The notes: generated by a model not told the origin, from the sequence alone. A DNA stretch of 64,000 nt from Pseudomonas cedrina subsp. cedrina (GCF_001983175.1 NZ_MNPW01000002.1:518019-582018), one strand, 5' to 3'. Positions 26,642 to 37,013 are shown, numbered from the stretch's first letter. Program-made: numbers and translations.

Positions 26642-28195
26642 TCAGAGCTTGCGCACCCGCAAGCACCGCCACAAGGCTACAACCATGAGCAGGCTGACCA
26701 CGGCCCAACCCCACGCCTGTTGATTCAACAGGCCCTCACGGTACAACTGCGGCGCAATGCCGGCACCGATAATAAAGGTCAGCAACGCAATCTCTCGACG
26801 CGGCCCGGTGACCGGACGCACCAGGTACACCAGGGCCGGCAGCACCAGCGCCGCACTCGGGAAGCTGCGATAGCGCGGGTCAAACACCAACGCCAGCATC
26901 ATCACCGCTCCCGCGAAGCCGGCAATCGCCACCAGCCAGCCAGCACGCTGCTCCAGCCAGTTGAACGCCTGCTCACGCCAACCTTCGCGCGCGCTCAAGG
27001 CCAATGCTGCATGGGCCAGCACCAGCAGGTTCAACGCCACCAGCAGGCCGGCCCACAGCCATTCATCACCAAAGCGTGCGGTGACGCGGGTGAGTTCGGC
27101 CCATGTGCCGATGGAACACGCGGCCACCGCGCCCAACAGGGGCAATGCGATCGCGGCGCGCGTGCTGCGTACGCGACCGCCCAGCGCCAAGGTGACCAGC
27201 AGGATAATGCCGCCGACCCCCAGCCACACGGGCCAGTACGGTACATTGGTCACAGGCCCGGCAAGGATGCCCTTGTCCTGGCGATCGGCATCGAACAGCC
27301 CCCAATAACCGCCCACGGCGCCTTCACTTGCACGCTTCCAAGGCTGGTCGAAGGCTTCGATCAAGTTATAGCGCCAGCCATTGGCCTCGGCCATGGCCAC
27401 GAAACCGCGCATGAACCGGGCTTCGTTGACCCGGCTCGGCACAGCCGTTTCGCGCTGGCGGCCTTCACTGGGCCAGCCGGTTTCCCCGATCAGGATGTCC
27501 TTGGGAGCAAACTTGTGGCCAAAGGTCTGGCGCACATCGCCCACGTGCTTGAGGGCCTGGTCGATGCCGGACGGATCATCTTCCCAGTACGGCAACAGGT
27601 GAATGGTCAGGAAATCCACCGCCGGGGCGATTTCCGGGTGTTGCAGCCAGAACTCCCACACGTCGGCGTAGGTCACCGGCTGCTTGATCCGGCTCTTGAC
27701 GGTCTGGATCAGCTTCACCAACTGCGTGGCGGTGACTTCCTTGCGCAGCAGCGCTTCGTTACCGACGATCACTGAAGTCACGACGTCCGGGCTGGCGTTG
27801 GCCGCAGCGATCAGTTGCTCGATCTCCTTTTGGGTCGCCACCGGGTCACTGCTGACCCAGGCGCCGGCCATCACCTTCAGCCCATGCCGGCGCGCCATGT
27901 CCGGCAAGGCTTCCAGGCCGGTCATGGAATAGGTGCGAATGCACTCGAAGCGCGTGGCAAGCAGGGCGAGGTCAGCGTCCATGCGCTCCGGGCGCAGCGT
28001 GAACGGCTGGTCGAACGGCGATTGGTCTTTGTCGAAGGGCGTGTACGAGGCGCACTGCATCTTGTGCGTGGCGCTGGCGACATCGGGCAGCACCACGGGC
28101 CGGCCGAGGCCATACCAGTAGCCGACCAGGGCCAGCAGGCCGAGGATCAAGGCGAAGAAATAGGGCAGGGCAGGGAAGCGGGCAGTCGCGGGCAT
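26642..28195 (-). CDS. Membrane glycoside hydrolase family 17 protein (beta-glucan related)
   Basis: This protein of about 517 residues has an N-terminal membrane anchor (about 10-30). A GH17-like TIM barrel follows with the acid/base glutamate in IVGNEALL (Glu147) and the nucleophile in LIGETGWPS (Glu238). The C-terminal half has about six to eight membrane helices. GH17 proteins act on beta-1,3-glucans, and membrane versions in pseudomonads are linked to cyclic or branched beta-glucan synthesis. No glucan synthase (ndvB-like) gene is nearby. The start is uncertain: MPATARF (28195) is used, an upstream ATG at 28228 is possible, and neither has a good ribosome site. Confidence 0.83.
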   Translation of the reverse strand: MPATARFPALPYFFALILGLLALVGYWYGLGRPVVLPDVASATHKMQCASYTPFDKDQSPFDQPFTLRPERMDADLALLATRFECIRTYSMTGLEALPDMARRHGLKVMAGAWVSSDPVATQKEIEQLIAAANASPDVVTSVIVGNEALLRKEVTATQLVKLIQTVKSRIKQPVTYADVWEFWLQHPEIAPAVDFLTIHLLPYWEDDPSGIDQALKHVGDVRQTFGHKFAPKDILIGETGWPSEGRQRETAVPSRVNEARFMRGFVAMAEANGWRYNLIEAFDQPWKRASEGAVGGYWGLFDADRQDKGILAGPVTNVPYWPVWLGVGGIILLVTLALGGRVRSTRAAIALPLLGAVAACSIGTWAELTRVTARFGDEWLWAGLLVALNLLVLAHAALALSAREGWREQAFNWLEQRAGWLVAIAGFAGAVMMLALVFDPRYRSFPSAALVLPALVYLVRPVTGPRREIALLTFIIGAGIAPQLYREGLLNQQAWGWAVVSLLMVVALWRCLRVRKL

Positions 28196-28527
28196 GGTCG
28201 GCTTATCTGGGGGAGCAAAGGCGCGCATCTTACCCGGATTTGCTCCGCGCCAGTGGGGCTGCATGATTTTGACATGCAAAGTTCGGGCGGGATTTTGACG
28301 TCAAGTCGCGCAAAACGTCCTACTGGCCAGGTGATGTCGTTTCCTGCTTGGATAAGGTCGCTGACAGAGCAGGTCGAAGACCCCGGCAGGTTGATGATCA
28401 AACTGTCAGCACTCCACTGATGCCGTAGCGGCCGGATCGATGCGCGTGAAGGGGGCGCGGTGCACCACATAACAACAGGTTGACGCCGCCCGGCATCCGC
28501 CGGGCGCAGCACTTTCGGGGAAGTACT
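28196..28527. promoter_or_regulatory. Intergenic region upstream of the betaine-type binding protein
   Basis: These 332 bases hold no gene. Two features stand out. A 9-bp direct repeat GATTTTGAC occurs at 28265-28273 and 28291-28299, with 26-base periodicity, and could be paired half-sites for a regulator. A perfect 8-bp hairpin CGCCCGGC-ATCC-GCCGGGCG lies at 28487-28506, just before the ribosome site GGGGAAG, without a T run. No clear sigma-70 promoter was identified. Confidence 0.45.
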
Positions 28528-29379
28528 ATGAAGATGCGACGACTCTTGGGCGCAGCTGCCACTCTGGTAGTTGCGATGAGCTCCACACTGGCCAGCGCCG
28601 ACAGCAAAACCCTGAGCATCGGCTATGTCGATGGCTGGTCGGACAGCGTTGCCACCACCCACGTGGCGGCTGAAGTGATCAAGCAGAAGCTCGGTTATGA
28701 CGTGAAACTGCAAGCGGTCGCCACCGGGATCATGTGGCAGGGCGTCGCCACCGGCAAGCTCGATGCCATGCTCTCCGCCTGGCTGCCGGTCACCCACGGT
28801 GAATACTGGGCCAAGAACAAGGACAAGGTGGTCGACTACGGCCCCAACTTCAAGGATGCGAAAATCGGCCTGATCGTGCCGGAGTACGTCAAGGCCAAGT
28901 CCATCGAAGACCTCAAGACCGACACCACCTTCAAGAACAAGATCGTCGGTATCGACGCCGGTTCAGGCGTGATGCTCAAGACCGACGAAGCCATCAAGCA
29001 GTACGGTCTCGATTACAAACTGCAAGCCAGCTCGGGCGCTGCGATGATCGCCGAGTTGACCCGTGCCGAAGACAAGCAGGATTCCATCGCCGTCACCGGT
29101 TGGGTGCCGCACTGGATGTTCGCCAAGTGGAAACTGCGTTTCCTGGACGATCCAAAAGGGATTTATGGTGCTGCTGAAACCGTCAACAGCATCGGCAGCA
29201 AGGGCCTGGAGAAGAAAGCGCCGGAAGTCGCAGCCTTCCTGAAGAAATTCCAGTGGGCCTCCAAGGATGAAATCGGCGAAGTCATGCTCGCTATCCAGGA
29301 AGGCGCCAAGCCGGATGCCGCAGCCAAGGATTGGGTGGCCAAGCACCCGGAACGCGTCGCCGAGTGGATCGCTAAGTAA
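28528..29379 (+). CDS. Glycine betaine/choline-type ABC substrate-binding protein (OpuAC family)
   Basis: This 283-residue periplasmic binding protein has a signal peptide ending LASA-DSKTL. The aromatic residues that form the quaternary-amine cage in this family are visible in GYVDGWSDSV, LSAWLPVTHGEYW and TGWVPHWMF. No permease or ATPase is adjacent. In pseudomonads several such binding proteins are known to share one core transporter (CbcVW), so an orphan gene is not surprising. Which betaine it binds cannot be read from sequence. ATG 28528 follows GGGGAAG. Confidence 0.88.
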   Translation: MKMRRLLGAAATLVVAMSSTLASADSKTLSIGYVDGWSDSVATTHVAAEVIKQKLGYDVKLQAVATGIMWQGVATGKLDAMLSAWLPVTHGEYWAKNKDKVVDYGPNFKDAKIGLIVPEYVKAKSIEDLKTDTTFKNKIVGIDAGSGVMLKTDEAIKQYGLDYKLQASSGAAMIAELTRAEDKQDSIAVTGWVPHWMFAKWKLRFLDDPKGIYGAAETVNSIGSKGLEKKAPEVAAFLKKFQWASKDEIGEVMLAIQEGAKPDAAAKDWVAKHPERVAEWIAK

Positions 29380-29399
29380 CCAGCGCTGATACAACCCCT

Positions 29400-29485
29400 G
29401 TGGGAGGGGGCTTGCTCCCGAAAGCGTCGTGTCAGTCACACCTGTTTAACTGACACGACGCCTTCGGGAGCAAGCCCCCTCCCAC
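29400..29485. repeat. REP doublet, GTGGGAGGGGGCTTGC type
   Basis: Convergent arms GTGGGAGGGGGCTTGCTCCC and its reverse complement enclose a second palindrome, GTCGTGTCAGT/ACTGACACGAC. This is the only copy of this sequence type in the window. It begins 20 bases after the binding-protein stop. Confidence 0.92.
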
Positions 29486-29635
29486 ATTAATTTCTGCACC
29501 CTTAATTGTTTCTGCACACCCGCCAACCCTCGCTACACTCGATCTACTACTAAGGTCGTCTGGAACCTGCCCCACAGCCGCATACAGTGGCCATGTTCCA
29601 AAATAATAAAAAGCTGTGCTGCGAGGATAAAAACA

Positions 29636-29947
29636 ATGAACGACAGCATTTACCTCTCGATTCAAAACAGCCCGCGTTTCAAGGAGCTGGTGAGAAAAAG
29701 GGAAAGGTTCGCCTGGATTCTCTCGGCGATCATGCTAGGGCTTTACTCCGCTTTCATCCTATTGATCGCCTATGGGCCACAAGTACTGGGGGCCAAGATC
29801 AGCCCCGGTTCGTCGATTACCTGGGGCATTCCTCTGGGCGTCGGGCTGATTGTGTCCGCCTTCATCCTGACCGGCATCTATGTGCGCCGGGCCAATGGCG
29901 AGTTTGACGACCTGAACAATGCGATTCTCAAGGAGGCTGCGCAATGA
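29636..29947 (+). CDS. DUF485 membrane protein (YjcH-like)
   Basis: This 103-residue protein has two membrane helices (about 27-48 and 62-82). It shows the DUF485 pattern [23 protein letters not shown] and the C-terminal [10 protein letters not shown]. It is the standard partner encoded just before ActP-type acetate symporters and overlaps the next start by 4 bases (ATGA). Its precise role is unknown; assisting the transporter is inferred from constant pairing. Confidence 0.92.
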   Translation: MNDSIYLSIQNSPRFKELVRKRERFAWILSAIMLGLYSAFILLIAYGPQVLGAKISPGSSITWGIPLGVGLIVSAFILTGIYVRRANGEFDDLNNAILKEAAQ

Positions 29948-31602
29948 TCCGGCGTCTACTGGCAGTATTCGGCGCTTCGCTGTTTGCCCCGGCCGTCTGG
30001 GCCGCGGACGCATTGACCGGGGCCGTGCAAAAGCAACCCCTGAACGTCTCGGCCATCGTGATGTTCGTTGCGTTTGTGGGGGCCACCCTGTGCATCACCT
30101 ACTGGGCTTCCAAGCGTAACAAGTCGGCGGCCGACTACTATGCGGCAGGCGGCAAGATCACCGGTTTCCAAAATGGCTTGGCGATTGCCGGTGACTATAT
30201 GTCGGCGGCGTCCTTCCTGGGGATTTCCGCACTGGTCTACACCTCCGGCTACGACGGCCTGATCTACTCGATCGGCTTCCTGGTGGGCTGGCCGATCATT
30301 TTGTTCCTGATCGCCGAGCGCCTGCGTAACCTGGGTAAGTACACCTTTGCCGACGTGGCATCCTACCGTCTGGGGCAAACCCAGATCCGCAGCCTGTCGG
30401 CGTGCGGTTCGCTGGTGGTGGTGGCGTTCTACCTGATCGCGCAGATGGTGGGCGCGGGCAAGCTGATCCAACTGCTGTTTGGCCTGGACTACCATGTCGC
30501 GGTCATCCTGGTGGGCATCCTGATGTGCCTGTATGTGCTGTTCGGCGGCATGCTCGCGACCACCTGGGTGCAGATCATCAAGGCCGTGCTGTTGCTGTCC
30601 GGTGCCTCGTTCATGGCGCTGATGGTGATGAAGCACGTCAACTTCGACTTCAACATGCTGTTCGCCGAGGCGATCAAGGTTCACCCTAAAGGTGAAGCGA
30701 TCATGAGCCCCGGCGGCCTGGTCAAAGACCCTATCTCGGCCTTCTCCCTAGGCCTGGCGTTGATGTTCGGTACCGCCGGCCTGCCGCACATCCTGATGCG
30801 CTTCTTCACGGTGAGCGATGCCAAGGAAGCGCGCAAGAGCGTGCTGTATGCCACAGGCTTCATCGGTTACTTCTACATCCTGACCTTCATCATCGGCTTC
30901 GGCGCGATCCTGCTGGTCAGCACCAACCCGGCGTTCAAGGATGCTGCAGGCGCCTTGCTGGGCGGCAACAACATGGCGGCGGTGCACCTGGCCAACGCGG
31001 TGGGTGGCAGCATCTTCCTGGGCTTCATCTCGGCCGTGGCATTTGCCACCATCCTGGCAGTGGTTGCCGGTTTGACCCTGGCGGGTGCTTCGGCGGTGTC
31101 CCATGACCTGTACGCCAGCGTGATCAAGAAAGGCAAGGCCAACGACAAGGATGAGATTCGCGTCTCGAAGATCACCACCATCGCCTTGGCGGTACTGGCG
31201 ATCGGCCTGGGCATCCTGTTCGAAAGCCAGAACATCGCGTTCATGGTCGGCCTGGCGTTCTCGATTGCCGCCAGCTGTAACTTCCCGGTGCTGTTGCTCT
31301 CCATGTACTGGAAGAACCTCACCACCCGTGGCGCAATGATCGGCGGCTGGCTGGGCCTGGTCAGTGCCGTTGGCCTGATGGTGCTGGGTCCGACCATCTG
31401 GGTCTCGATCCTGCATCATGAAAAAGCGATCTTCCCATATGAGTACCCGGCGCTGTTCTCGATGATCATTGCGTTCGTCGGCATCTGGTTCTTCTCCATC
31501 ACCGACAAGTCGGCGGCGGCAGAGAAAGAGCGTGCGCTGTTCTTCCCGCAGTTTGTGCGTTCGCAGACTGGCCTGGGGGCGAGTGGGGCGGTTGACCACT
31601 AA
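29944..31602 (+). CDS. actP: Cation/acetate symporter ActP
   Basis: This 552-residue sodium:solute symporter (SSS family) has a cleavable-looking leader (VWAADA) and about 13 helices. Family motifs include [31 protein letters not shown] and the sodium-site region [29 protein letters not shown]. It takes up acetate and other short carboxylates. No acs gene is adjacent. Translation is coupled to the DUF485 gene, and a clear terminator follows. Confidence 0.93.
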   Translation: MIRRLLAVFGASLFAPAVWAADALTGAVQKQPLNVSAIVMFVAFVGATLCITYWASKRNKSAADYYAAGGKITGFQNGLAIAGDYMSAASFLGISALVYTSGYDGLIYSIGFLVGWPIILFLIAERLRNLGKYTFADVASYRLGQTQIRSLSACGSLVVVAFYLIAQMVGAGKLIQLLFGLDYHVAVILVGILMCLYVLFGGMLATTWVQIIKAVLLLSGASFMALMVMKHVNFDFNMLFAEAIKVHPKGEAIMSPGGLVKDPISAFSLGLALMFGTAGLPHILMRFFTVSDAKEARKSVLYATGFIGYFYILTFIIGFGAILLVSTNPAFKDAAGALLGGNNMAAVHLANAVGGSIFLGFISAVAFATILAVVAGLTLAGASAVSHDLYASVIKKGKANDKDEIRVSKITTIALAVLAIGLGILFESQNIAFMVGLAFSIAASCNFPVLLLSMYWKNLTTRGAMIGGWLGLVSAVGLMVLGPTIWVSILHHEKAIFPYEYPALFSMIIAFVGIWFFSITDKSAAAEKERALFFPQFVRSQTGLGASGAVDH

Positions 31603-31624
31603 GGTTGTAGCTGGATAAGAAATG

Positions 31625-31653
31625 CCCCGGTCGAAAGGCCGGGGTATTTTTTT
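31625..31653 (+). terminator. Terminator after actP
   Basis: A stem CCCCGGTC/GGCCGGGG closed by a GAAA tetraloop is followed by TATTTTTTT. Confidence 0.93.
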
Positions 31654-31678
31654 ACCTGAATATCGTTGAGGGTTGGTC

Positions 31679-31812
31679 TGTAGTGAGCGGGCTTGCCCCG
31701 CGCTGGGCGGCGAAGCCGCCCCAAACCCATGCGCCTCGGTTCTAGTTGGAGAACTGAGTGCCTGAGATGGGGCGGCTTCGCCACCCAGCGCGGGGCAAGC
31801 CCGCTCACTACA
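31679..31812. repeat. REP doublet, AGTGAGCGGGCTTGCC type
   Basis: This is the third copy of the unit seen at 5944 and 26495. It lies between the actP and gltA terminators, both genes being convergent onto it. Confidence 0.93.
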
Positions 31813-31825
31813 GATTGCACAAATG

Positions 31826-31852
31826 AATAAGGCCTCCAGAGGAGGCCTTATT
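31826..31852 (-). terminator. Terminator after gltA
   Basis: A perfect 12-bp stem AATAAGGCCTCC/GGAGGCCTTATT with an AGA loop lies 17 bases after the gltA stop, on the gltA transcript side. The T run on the minus strand is short. Confidence 0.85.
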
Positions 31853-31869
31853 CAGTACAACTCAAGTGC

Positions 31870-33159
31870 TTACTTGCGATCTTCCAGCTTGGTAATGTCA
31901 CGCGACTCGTAGCCGGTGTACAGCTGGCGCGGGCGGCCAATCTTGTACGGGCTGGAGAGCATTTCTTTCCAGTGGGAGATCCAGCCCACGGTCCGCGCCA
32001 GGGCGAAGATCACGGTGAACATGCTGGTTGGAATGCCGATCGCCTTGAGGATGATCCCCGAGTAGAAGTCGACGTTCGGGTACAGCGAGCGTTCGATGAA
32101 GTACGGGTCGGTCAGGGCGATCTCTTCCAGGCGCATGGCCAGTTCGAGCTGCGGATCGTTCTTGATACCCAGTTCCTTCAACACTTCGTCGCAGGTCTGC
32201 TTCATGACGGTGGCGCGCGGGTCGCGGTTCTTGTAGACCCGGTGGCCGAAGCCCATCAACTTGAACGGATCGTTCTTGTCCTTGGCCTTGGCGATGAACT
32301 TGTCGATGTTGGAGACATCGCCGATTTCATCGAGCATGGTCAATACGGCTTCGTTCGCACCGCCGTGGGCAGGGCCCCACAGCGCGGCGATGCCGGCGGC
32401 GATACAGGCGAACGGGTTGGCACCCGAAGAGCCCGCCAGACGCACGGTAGAGGTGGAGGCGTTCTGCTCGTGGTCGGCGTGGAGGATGAAGATCCGGTCC
32501 ATGGCCTTGGCGAGCACCGGGCTGATCGGTTTGATCTCGCACGGCGTGTTGAACATCATGTGCAGGAAGTTTTCCGCGTACGTCAGGTCGTTGCGCGGAT
32601 ACATCATGGGTTGGCCCATGGAGTACTTGTAAACCATTGCGGCCAGGGTCGGCATCTTGGCAACCAGGCGGATCGCGGAAATTTCGCGATGCTGCGGGTT
32701 ATTGATGTCCAGGGAGTCGTGATAGAAGGCCGACAGGGCGCCGACTACGCCGCACATGACGGCCATCGGGTGGGCGTCGCGGCGGAAGCCGTTGAAGAAG
32801 GTCTTCAACTGCTCGTGAACCATGGTGTGGTTCTTCACGGTGCTGACGAACTGGGCCTTCTGCTCGGCTGTTGGCAATTCGCCATTTAGCAGCAGGTAGC
32901 AGGTTTCCAGATAGTCCGACTGTTCGGCGAGTTGCTCGATCGGGTAGCCGCGGTGAAGCAGAATGCCATTGTCGCCATCGATATAGGTGATCTTCGACTC
33001 GCAAGAGGCGGTCGACATGAAGCCTGGGTCGAAAGTGAAACGGCCCGTGGCCGTCAGGCCCCGTACGTCGATAACATCGGGACCAACGGTGCCGGTTAAA
33101 ATGGGCAGCTCGACGGGGGCTGCGCCCTCGATGATCAACTGCGCTTTTTTGTCAGCCAT
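31870..33159 (-). CDS. gltA: Citrate synthase
   Basis: GltA condenses acetyl-CoA and oxaloacetate to citrate, the entry step of the TCA cycle. The 429-residue protein has the allosteric (type II) N-terminal beta domain and catalytic motifs [11 protein letters not shown] and [16 protein letters not shown], plus the C-terminal [13 protein letters not shown]. Start ATG 33159 follows TAGGAGGCCAC. It is divergent from sdhCDAB, and its sigma-70 promoter is clear at 33217-33244. Confidence 0.97.
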   Translation of the reverse strand: MADKKAQLIIEGAAPVELPILTGTVGPDVIDVRGLTATGRFTFDPGFMSTASCESKITYIDGDNGILLHRGYPIEQLAEQSDYLETCYLLLNGELPTAEQKAQFVSTVKNHTMVHEQLKTFFNGFRRDAHPMAVMCGVVGALSAFYHDSLDINNPQHREISAIRLVAKMPTLAAMVYKYSMGQPMMYPRNDLTYAENFLHMMFNTPCEIKPISPVLAKAMDRIFILHADHEQNASTSTVRLAGSSGANPFACIAAGIAALWGPAHGGANEAVLTMLDEIGDVSNIDKFIAKAKDKNDPFKLMGFGHRVYKNRDPRATVMKQTCDEVLKELGIKNDPQLELAMRLEEIALTDPYFIERSLYPNVDFYSGIILKAIGIPTSMFTVIFALARTVGWISHWKEMLSSPYKIGRPRQLYTGYESRDITKLEDRK

Positions 33160-33216
33160 GTGGCCTCCTATTTATGCTTCAAATCATCAGACAGCCCCCC
33201 ACGCAGGGCCCGCACC

Positions 33217-33244
33217 ACTATAGTGAGATAAATTCAGATGTCAA
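33217..33244 (-). promoter_or_regulatory. Sigma-70 promoter of gltA
   Basis: On the minus strand a perfect -35 box TTGACA (33244-33239) and a -10 box TATAGT (33222-33217) are 16 bases apart. The predicted transcript has a leader of about 50 bases before the gltA ribosome site. Confidence 0.82.
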
Positions 33245-33358
33245 TTTGCCTAAAGTCTTGCCCCAGAAGGCTTTAACCCTACTATTTCGTCGAAATTGAA
33301 CGCCGTTTACGCCTTTTATCCCCCCAGCGCAATCCGCTATTAGGGTGAGGAGCGCGCG

Positions 33359-33387
33359 TTGTCATTAGTAACCTAACTGTCTATACT
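33359..33387 (+). promoter_or_regulatory. Sigma-70 promoter of the sdh-suc operon
   Basis: TTGTCA (33359-33364), 17 bases, then TATACT (33382-33387). Transcription would begin near 33394, giving a leader of about 120-130 bases before sdhC. The rest of 33160-33522 holds only the gltA promoter and no gene. Confidence 0.78.
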
Positions 33388-33522
33388 CGGCCACCGACCG
33401 CCAAGGGCTTTTGGGCTTGCTTTCATTGGGGGTCGCACTCCCTGGGTGGTGCTTACCTGACCAGTGCACTCCCCGACAACTTTGCCCTGATTGTTAGGGG
33501 CTCTTAAGTGTGAAAAAAAGCC

Positions 33523-33897
33523 GTGAATAGCCAACGACCTGTAAACCTAGACCTAAGGACCATCAAACTCCCCATCACCGGCGTTACGTCGTTCCTGCAC
33601 CGTGTTTCCGGCATCATCCTGTTCCTGGGCCTGGGCATCATGCTTTATGCATTGAGCAAATCCCTGGGTTCCGAGGAAGGTTTTGCCGAGGTGAAGGCAT
33701 ACTTGACCAGCCCGCTGGCCAAGTTCGTAGCATGGGGCCTCCTGTCCGCTCTGCTGTATCACCTGGTAGCCGGCGTGCGCCACTTGATCATGGACATGGG
33801 CATCGGTGAGACGCTGGAAGGCGGCCGCCTGGGCTCGAAAATCATCATCGCCATTTCCGTGGTGCTGATCGTTCTGGCAGGAGTTTGGATATGGTAA
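33523..33897 (+). CDS. sdhC: Succinate dehydrogenase cytochrome b556 subunit SdhC
   Basis: SdhC is one of the two membrane anchors that bind haem b and ubiquinone in complex II. The protein (124 residues from GTG 33523) begins NSQRPVNLDLRTIKLPITGV and has three helices. The haem-ligand region HRVSG and the LLYHLVAGVRHL segment are present. The start is awkward. GTG 33523 has no ribosome site, whereas AGGGG at 33496-33500 is well placed for a GTG at 33510. From 33510 an A7 run puts the frame out by one base; with six A residues it would read MKKAVNSQRP in frame. This may be a real variant, a slippery site or a sequencing error. Confidence 0.9.
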   Translation: MNSQRPVNLDLRTIKLPITGVTSFLHRVSGIILFLGLGIMLYALSKSLGSEEGFAEVKAYLTSPLAKFVAWGLLSALLYHLVAGVRHLIMDMGIGETLEGGRLGSKIIIAISVVLIVLAGVWIW

Positions 33898-34259
33898 CCA
33901 GCGTTACGAATCTGTCGCGTTCGGGCCTCTATGACTGGATGGCACAGCGTGTGTCTGCGGTCGTTCTCGCGGCTTATTTCATTTTCCTGATCGGATACCT
34001 CGTCGCAAACCCGGGCATCGGCTTTGAGCAATGGCACGGCCTGTTCGCCCACAATGCGATGCGAATCTTCAGCCTGCTGGCCCTTGTAGCCCTGGGCGCT
34101 CACGCCTGGGTCGGCATGTGGACCATCGCGACCGACTACCTGACGCCAATGGCGCTGGGCAAGTCCGCGACCGCAGTCCGTTTCCTCTTCCAGGCAGTAT
34201 GCGGCATCGCGATGTTCGCTTACTTCGTCTGGGGTGTGCAGATTCTTTGGGGTATCTGA
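33891..34259 (+). CDS. sdhD: Succinate dehydrogenase membrane anchor SdhD
   Basis: SdhD is the second hydrophobic anchor of complex II, with SdhC forming the quinone site. The 122-residue protein has three helices. It shows SRSGLYDWMAQRVSAVVL and the conserved ALGAHAWVGMWTIATDYL with the histidine close to haem and the tyrosine of the quinone site. ATG 33891 overlaps the end of sdhC by 7 bases and follows AGGAG. Confidence 0.95.
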   Translation: MVTSVTNLSRSGLYDWMAQRVSAVVLAAYFIFLIGYLVANPGIGFEQWHGLFAHNAMRIFSLLALVALGAHAWVGMWTIATDYLTPMALGKSATAVRFLFQAVCGIAMFAYFVWGVQILWGI

Positions 34260-34262
34260 TTC

Positions 34263-36035
34263 ATGGCTAACATTCCAACTATTTCATTCGACGCCATCAT
34301 TATTGGTGGCGGCGGGGCCGGCATGCGCGCTGCGCTGCAGCTGGCCCAGGGCGGTCACAAGACTGCCGTGATCACCAAGGTGTTCCCGACCCGTTCCCAC
34401 ACCGTATCGGCCCAGGGTGGCATCACCTGCGCCATCGCCTCCGCCGACCCGAACGATGACTGGCGCTGGCACATGTACGATACCGTCAAGGGTTCCGACT
34501 ACATCGGTGACCAGGACGCTATCGAATACATGTGTCAGGAAGGCCCTGCCGCGGTGTTCGAGCTGGATCACATGGGGCTGCCGTTCTCCCGTACCGAGCA
34601 AGGCCGTATCTACCAGCGTCCATTCGGCGGTCAGTCGAAGGACTACGGTAAAGGCGGGCAGGCTGCCCGTACCTGCGCCGCATCCGACCGTACCGGCCAC
34701 GCGCTGCTGCACACGCTTTACCAAGGCAACCTGAAAGCCGGCACTACGTTCCTGAACGAGTACTACGCTGTCGATCTGGTAAAGAACGGCAAGGGCGAGT
34801 TCGTCGGCGTGATTGCCATCTGCATCGAAACCGGTGAAACCACCTACATCCGCGCCAAGGCTACCGTGCTGGCGACGGGCGGTGCAGGCCGTATCTACGC
34901 GTCGACCACCAACGCCCTGATCAACACCGGCGACGGCGTTGGCATGGCGCTGCGTGCCGGCGTGCCGGTACAAGACATCGAAATGTGGCAGTTCCACCCG
35001 ACCGGCATCGCCGGCGCCGGTGTACTGGTTACAGAGGGTTGCCGTGGTGAAGGTGGTTACCTGATCAACAAGCACGGCGAGCGTTTCATGGAGCGTTACG
35101 CTCCGAACGCGAAAGACCTTGCTGGTCGTGACGTTGTTGCTCGCTCGATGGTCAAGGAAATCATCGCCGGCAACGGTTGCGGCCCGAACGGCGACCACGT
35201 ACTGCTCAAGCTCGATCACCTGGGCGAAGAAGTGCTGCACAGCCGTCTGCCCGGCATCTGCGAGCTGTCCAAGACCTTCGCACACGTTGACCCGGTGGTT
35301 GCTCCGGTTCCGGTTGTTCCGACTTGCCACTATATGATGGGCGGCGTGCCGACCAACATTCACGGCCAGGCGATCACGCAGAACGCCGAAGGCGTGGACG
35401 AGATCATCCACGGTCTGTTCGCCGTTGGCGAAGTGGCCTGCGTATCCGTACACGGCGCCAACCGCCTGGGCGGCAACTCGCTGCTCGACCTGGTGGTATT
35501 CGGCCGCGCTGCCGGCCTGCACCTGGAAAAAGCGCTGACCGACGGCATCGAATACGATGACGCCACCGACGCGAACATCGAAACCGCCCTGGCGCGTCTG
35601 AATGCTCTGAACGAGCGCACGGATGGCGAAGACGTGGCAACCCTGCGTCGCGAGCTGCAAAGCTGCATGCAGAACTACTTCGGTGTGTTCCGTACCGGCG
35701 AATACATGCAAAAGGGTATCGCCCAGCTGGCCGATCTGCGCACGCGCATCGCCAACGTCAAGATCAACGATAAGAGCCAGGCGTTCAACACCGCTCGTAT
35801 CGAAGCCCTTGAGCTGCAAAACCTGCTGGAAGTGGCTGAAGCGACGGCGATCGCCGCCGAGGTTCGCAAGGAATCCCGTGGTGCCCACGCCCGCGAAGAC
35901 TTTGAAGACCGCGACGACGAGAACTGGTTGTGCCACACCCTGTACTTCCCGGGTGACAAGCGCGTGACCAAGCGTGCCGTGAACTTCTCGCCGAAGACGG
36001 TGCCGACGTTTGAACCGAAGATTCGGACTTACTAA
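34263..36035 (+). CDS. sdhA: Succinate dehydrogenase flavoprotein SdhA
   Basis: SdhA oxidises succinate to fumarate using covalently bound FAD on the cytoplasmic face of complex II. The 590-residue protein has the dinucleotide motif [16 protein letters not shown] and the FAD-linked histidine in [11 protein letters not shown] (His46). Active-site segments [21 protein letters not shown] and [19 protein letters not shown] are also present. It lies 3 bases after sdhD. Confidence 0.97.
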   Translation: MANIPTISFDAIIIGGGGAGMRAALQLAQGGHKTAVITKVFPTRSHTVSAQGGITCAIASADPNDDWRWHMYDTVKGSDYIGDQDAIEYMCQEGPAAVFELDHMGLPFSRTEQGRIYQRPFGGQSKDYGKGGQAARTCAASDRTGHALLHTLYQGNLKAGTTFLNEYYAVDLVKNGKGEFVGVIAICIETGETTYIRAKATVLATGGAGRIYASTTNALINTGDGVGMALRAGVPVQDIEMWQFHPTGIAGAGVLVTEGCRGEGGYLINKHGERFMERYAPNAKDLAGRDVVARSMVKEIIAGNGCGPNGDHVLLKLDHLGEEVLHSRLPGICELSKTFAHVDPVVAPVPVVPTCHYMMGGVPTNIHGQAITQNAEGVDEIIHGLFAVGEVACVSVHGANRLGGNSLLDLVVFGRAAGLHLEKALTDGIEYDDATDANIETALARLNALNERTDGEDVATLRRELQSCMQNYFGVFRTGEYMQKGIAQLADLRTRIANVKINDKSQAFNTARIEALELQNLLEVAEATAIAAEVRKESRGAHAREDFEDRDDENWLCHTLYFPGDKRVTKRAVNFSPKTVPTFEPKIRTY

Positions 36036-36046
36036 GGGTGACTGCC

Positions 36047-36751
36047 ATGTTGAAAGTCAGTGTTTATCGCTACAACCCTGATCAGGACGCTGCGCCGTTC
36101 ATGCAGGAGTTCCAGGTCGATACCGGTGGTAAAGACCTGATGGTGCTGGATGTATTGGCACTGATCAAAGAGCAGGACGAAGGTTTCTCCTATCGTCGCT
36201 CTTGCCGTGAAGGTGTGTGCGGTTCCGACGGCATGAACATCAACGGCAAAAACGGCCTGGCGTGCATCACGCCGCTGTCCGCCGTGGTCAAGGGTAACAA
36301 GCTGATCGTTCGTCCTCTGCCAGGTTTGCCGGTTATCCGTGACCTGGTCGTCGATATGAGCATCTTCTACAAGCAATACGAGAAGGTTAAGCCGTTCCTG
36401 CAGAACGACACGCCGGCTCCGGCCATCGAGCGTCTGCAATCCCCGGAAGAGCGCGAGAAGCTCGACGGTCTGTACGAGTGCATCCTGTGCGCTTGCTGCT
36501 CGACCTCCTGCCCGTCCTTCTGGTGGAACCCGGACAAGTTCCTGGGCCCGGCTGCCCTGCTGCAAGCGTACCGCTTCCTGGCAGACAGCCGTGACACCAA
36601 GACGTCCGAGCGTCTGGCTTCGCTGGATGACCCGTTCAGCGTATTCCGCTGCCGCGGGATCATGAACTGCGTCAACGTATGTCCCAAAGGCCTGAACCCG
36701 ACTAAGGCCATTGGTCACATCCGTAACATGCTGCTGCAGAGCGGCGTGTAA
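36047..36751 (+). CDS. sdhB: Succinate dehydrogenase iron-sulfur subunit SdhB
   Basis: SdhB carries electrons from FAD to quinone through three iron-sulfur clusters. The 234-residue protein has the [2Fe-2S] motif SCREGVCGSDGM with a further cysteine at LACI. The C-terminal ferredoxin motifs are CILCACCSTSCP and CVNVCPKGLNP. ATG 36047 (MLKVSVYRYNP) agrees with the family start, and an in-frame GTG at 36038 is less likely. The 262 bases before sucA contain no gene, only a short palindrome AGCCGCGGCT at 36848-36857. Confidence 0.96.
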   Translation: MLKVSVYRYNPDQDAAPFMQEFQVDTGGKDLMVLDVLALIKEQDEGFSYRRSCREGVCGSDGMNINGKNGLACITPLSAVVKGNKLIVRPLPGLPVIRDLVVDMSIFYKQYEKVKPFLQNDTPAPAIERLQSPEEREKLDGLYECILCACCSTSCPSFWWNPDKFLGPAALLQAYRFLADSRDTKTSERLASLDDPFSVFRCRGIMNCVNVCPKGLNPTKAIGHIRNMLLQSGV

Positions 36752-37013
36752 CCGGCGTTGTAGTAAAGGCAGGACCGTTGTGCCCGTAAATGCTGCGGCG
36801 CAGGCTTCAACCGGCGCCGTAGTTTTAACTTGAGCAGCGACTTACAAAGCCGCGGCTCTTATTTTGAAGAAATGAGACAAGCAGGGGCATTCGGGTTGGT
36901 ACCCGAACTATCAGCGTGATCCTAAGTGGCTTGTTTTGGTCGCTGCACTTGGCCTTTTGCAAGCAAACTCGGTGTTTTCGCCGGTGGTGTCCCCAAATCG
37001 AGGGTGACCAAGC

